From Leyella stercorea (GTDB lineage: Bacteria > Bacteroidota > Bacteroidia > Bacteroidales > Bacteroidaceae), in the NCBI RefSeq assembly GCF_021531655.1, contig NZ_JADYUF010000016.1, forward strand, positions 1-64,000: DNA of 64,000 nt, given 5' to 3'. Shown piece by piece: positions 63,882-64,000 of this stretch; the stretch's first letter is position 1; the number at the start of each line of letters is the position of its first letter. The notes beneath the pieces are model-generated. The model saw only the letters and a program-made list of their open reading frames with translations, was not told the DNA's origin and did no database searches. Made by a program: the position numbers and the translations under genes.

Positions 63882-64000
63882 GAACATATTCATTGCCATT
63901 GCGCTGCTGTGCAATGGAGGGGCAACGGTTGCTGCACAATCCGATAGCGACTATGTCCCGGATGAGGCTCTGTCAGCCCGCAGCGAGCGCCCGATGCTGA
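63868..64000 (+). CDS. Partial gene for an exported protein, cut by the window end
   Basis: An ATG at 63868, within the last codons of the topoisomerase gene, opens a frame that stays open to the end of the window (44 codons visible). It begins with a signal peptide (MQIFKNIFIAIALLCNGGA, then TVAAQ) and continues SDSDYVPDEALSARSERPML. The family cannot be told from this fragment. The overlap with parC suggests translational coupling. Confidence 0.7.
   Translation, partial: MQIFKNIFIAIALLCNGGATVAAQSDSDYVPDEALSARSERPML

Overview
The window is chromosomal DNA from a member of the Bacteroidales, most likely a Prevotella-like species. The evidence is a Mfa-type fimbrial operon (DUF3575, DUF3868/OmpA, Mfa1-like and Mfa2-like subunits), a SusC/SusD pair, secreted proteins with type IX secretion (T9SS)-like tails, an OstA-like protein beside parvulin isomerases, a eukaryote-like glycyl-tRNA synthetase, and repeated promoters of the Bacteroidetes TTTG / TAnnTTTG type (usually TAACTTTGC). 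Coding DNA has moderate GC content and intergenic DNA is AT-rich. I saw no rRNA, tRNA, CRISPR array, transposase or phage gene. The exact genus cannot be fixed by eye.

Layout. 1-20.1 kb: terminator of an upstream unit, then a fimbrial operon of six genes ending in a 13-kb gene for a 4330-residue beta-helix-like surface protein. 20.1-23.1 kb: repeats, then an ECF sigma factor, a putative membrane anti-sigma partner and a secreted protein of unknown function. 23.5-30.6 kb: SusC, SusD and a serine-type sulfatase, a small glycan-use locus. 30.8-40.2 kb: guaB, two parvulin chaperones, an OstA-like protein, a small membrane protein and mutL. 40.4-41.7 kb: a strongly expressed OmpA-family porin. 41.8-52.2 kb: an envelope-modification cluster with a phosphoethanolamine-transferase-like protein, two acyltransferases, a UbiA-type polyprenyl-phosphate phosphoribosyltransferase, a HAD phosphatase, a GtrA protein, two paralogous multi-spanning proteins and a GT4 glycosyltransferase. 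52.2-54.5 kb: glyS and an FKBP lipoprotein. 54.67-55.52 kb: an apparently self-contained transcription unit without a normal gene. 55.5-57.7 kb (minus): a secreted protein and a small peptide. 58.1-60.8 kb (minus): a calcium-type P-ATPase. 61.0-64.0 kb: topoisomerase IV subunit A and the start of another gene.

Most notable points. (a) At 54676-55519, three CRP/FNR-type palindromes and two other palindromes precede a strong promoter. The promoter drives a purine-rich RNA of about 680 nt made of short tandem repeats, ending in a 25-codon ORF and a terminator. (b) Five intergenic arrays carry a 17-bp palindrome repeated with a strict 22-bp period and variable 5-nt spacers. (c) The UbiA-HAD-GtrA-polytopic protein set mirrors the mycobacterial decaprenyl-phospho-ribose/arabinose machinery and may be a pentose-based envelope glycosylation system. 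(d) Two further intergenic palindrome families are present, one a nested 199-bp palindrome. (e) MutL lacks the canonical endonuclease motifs.
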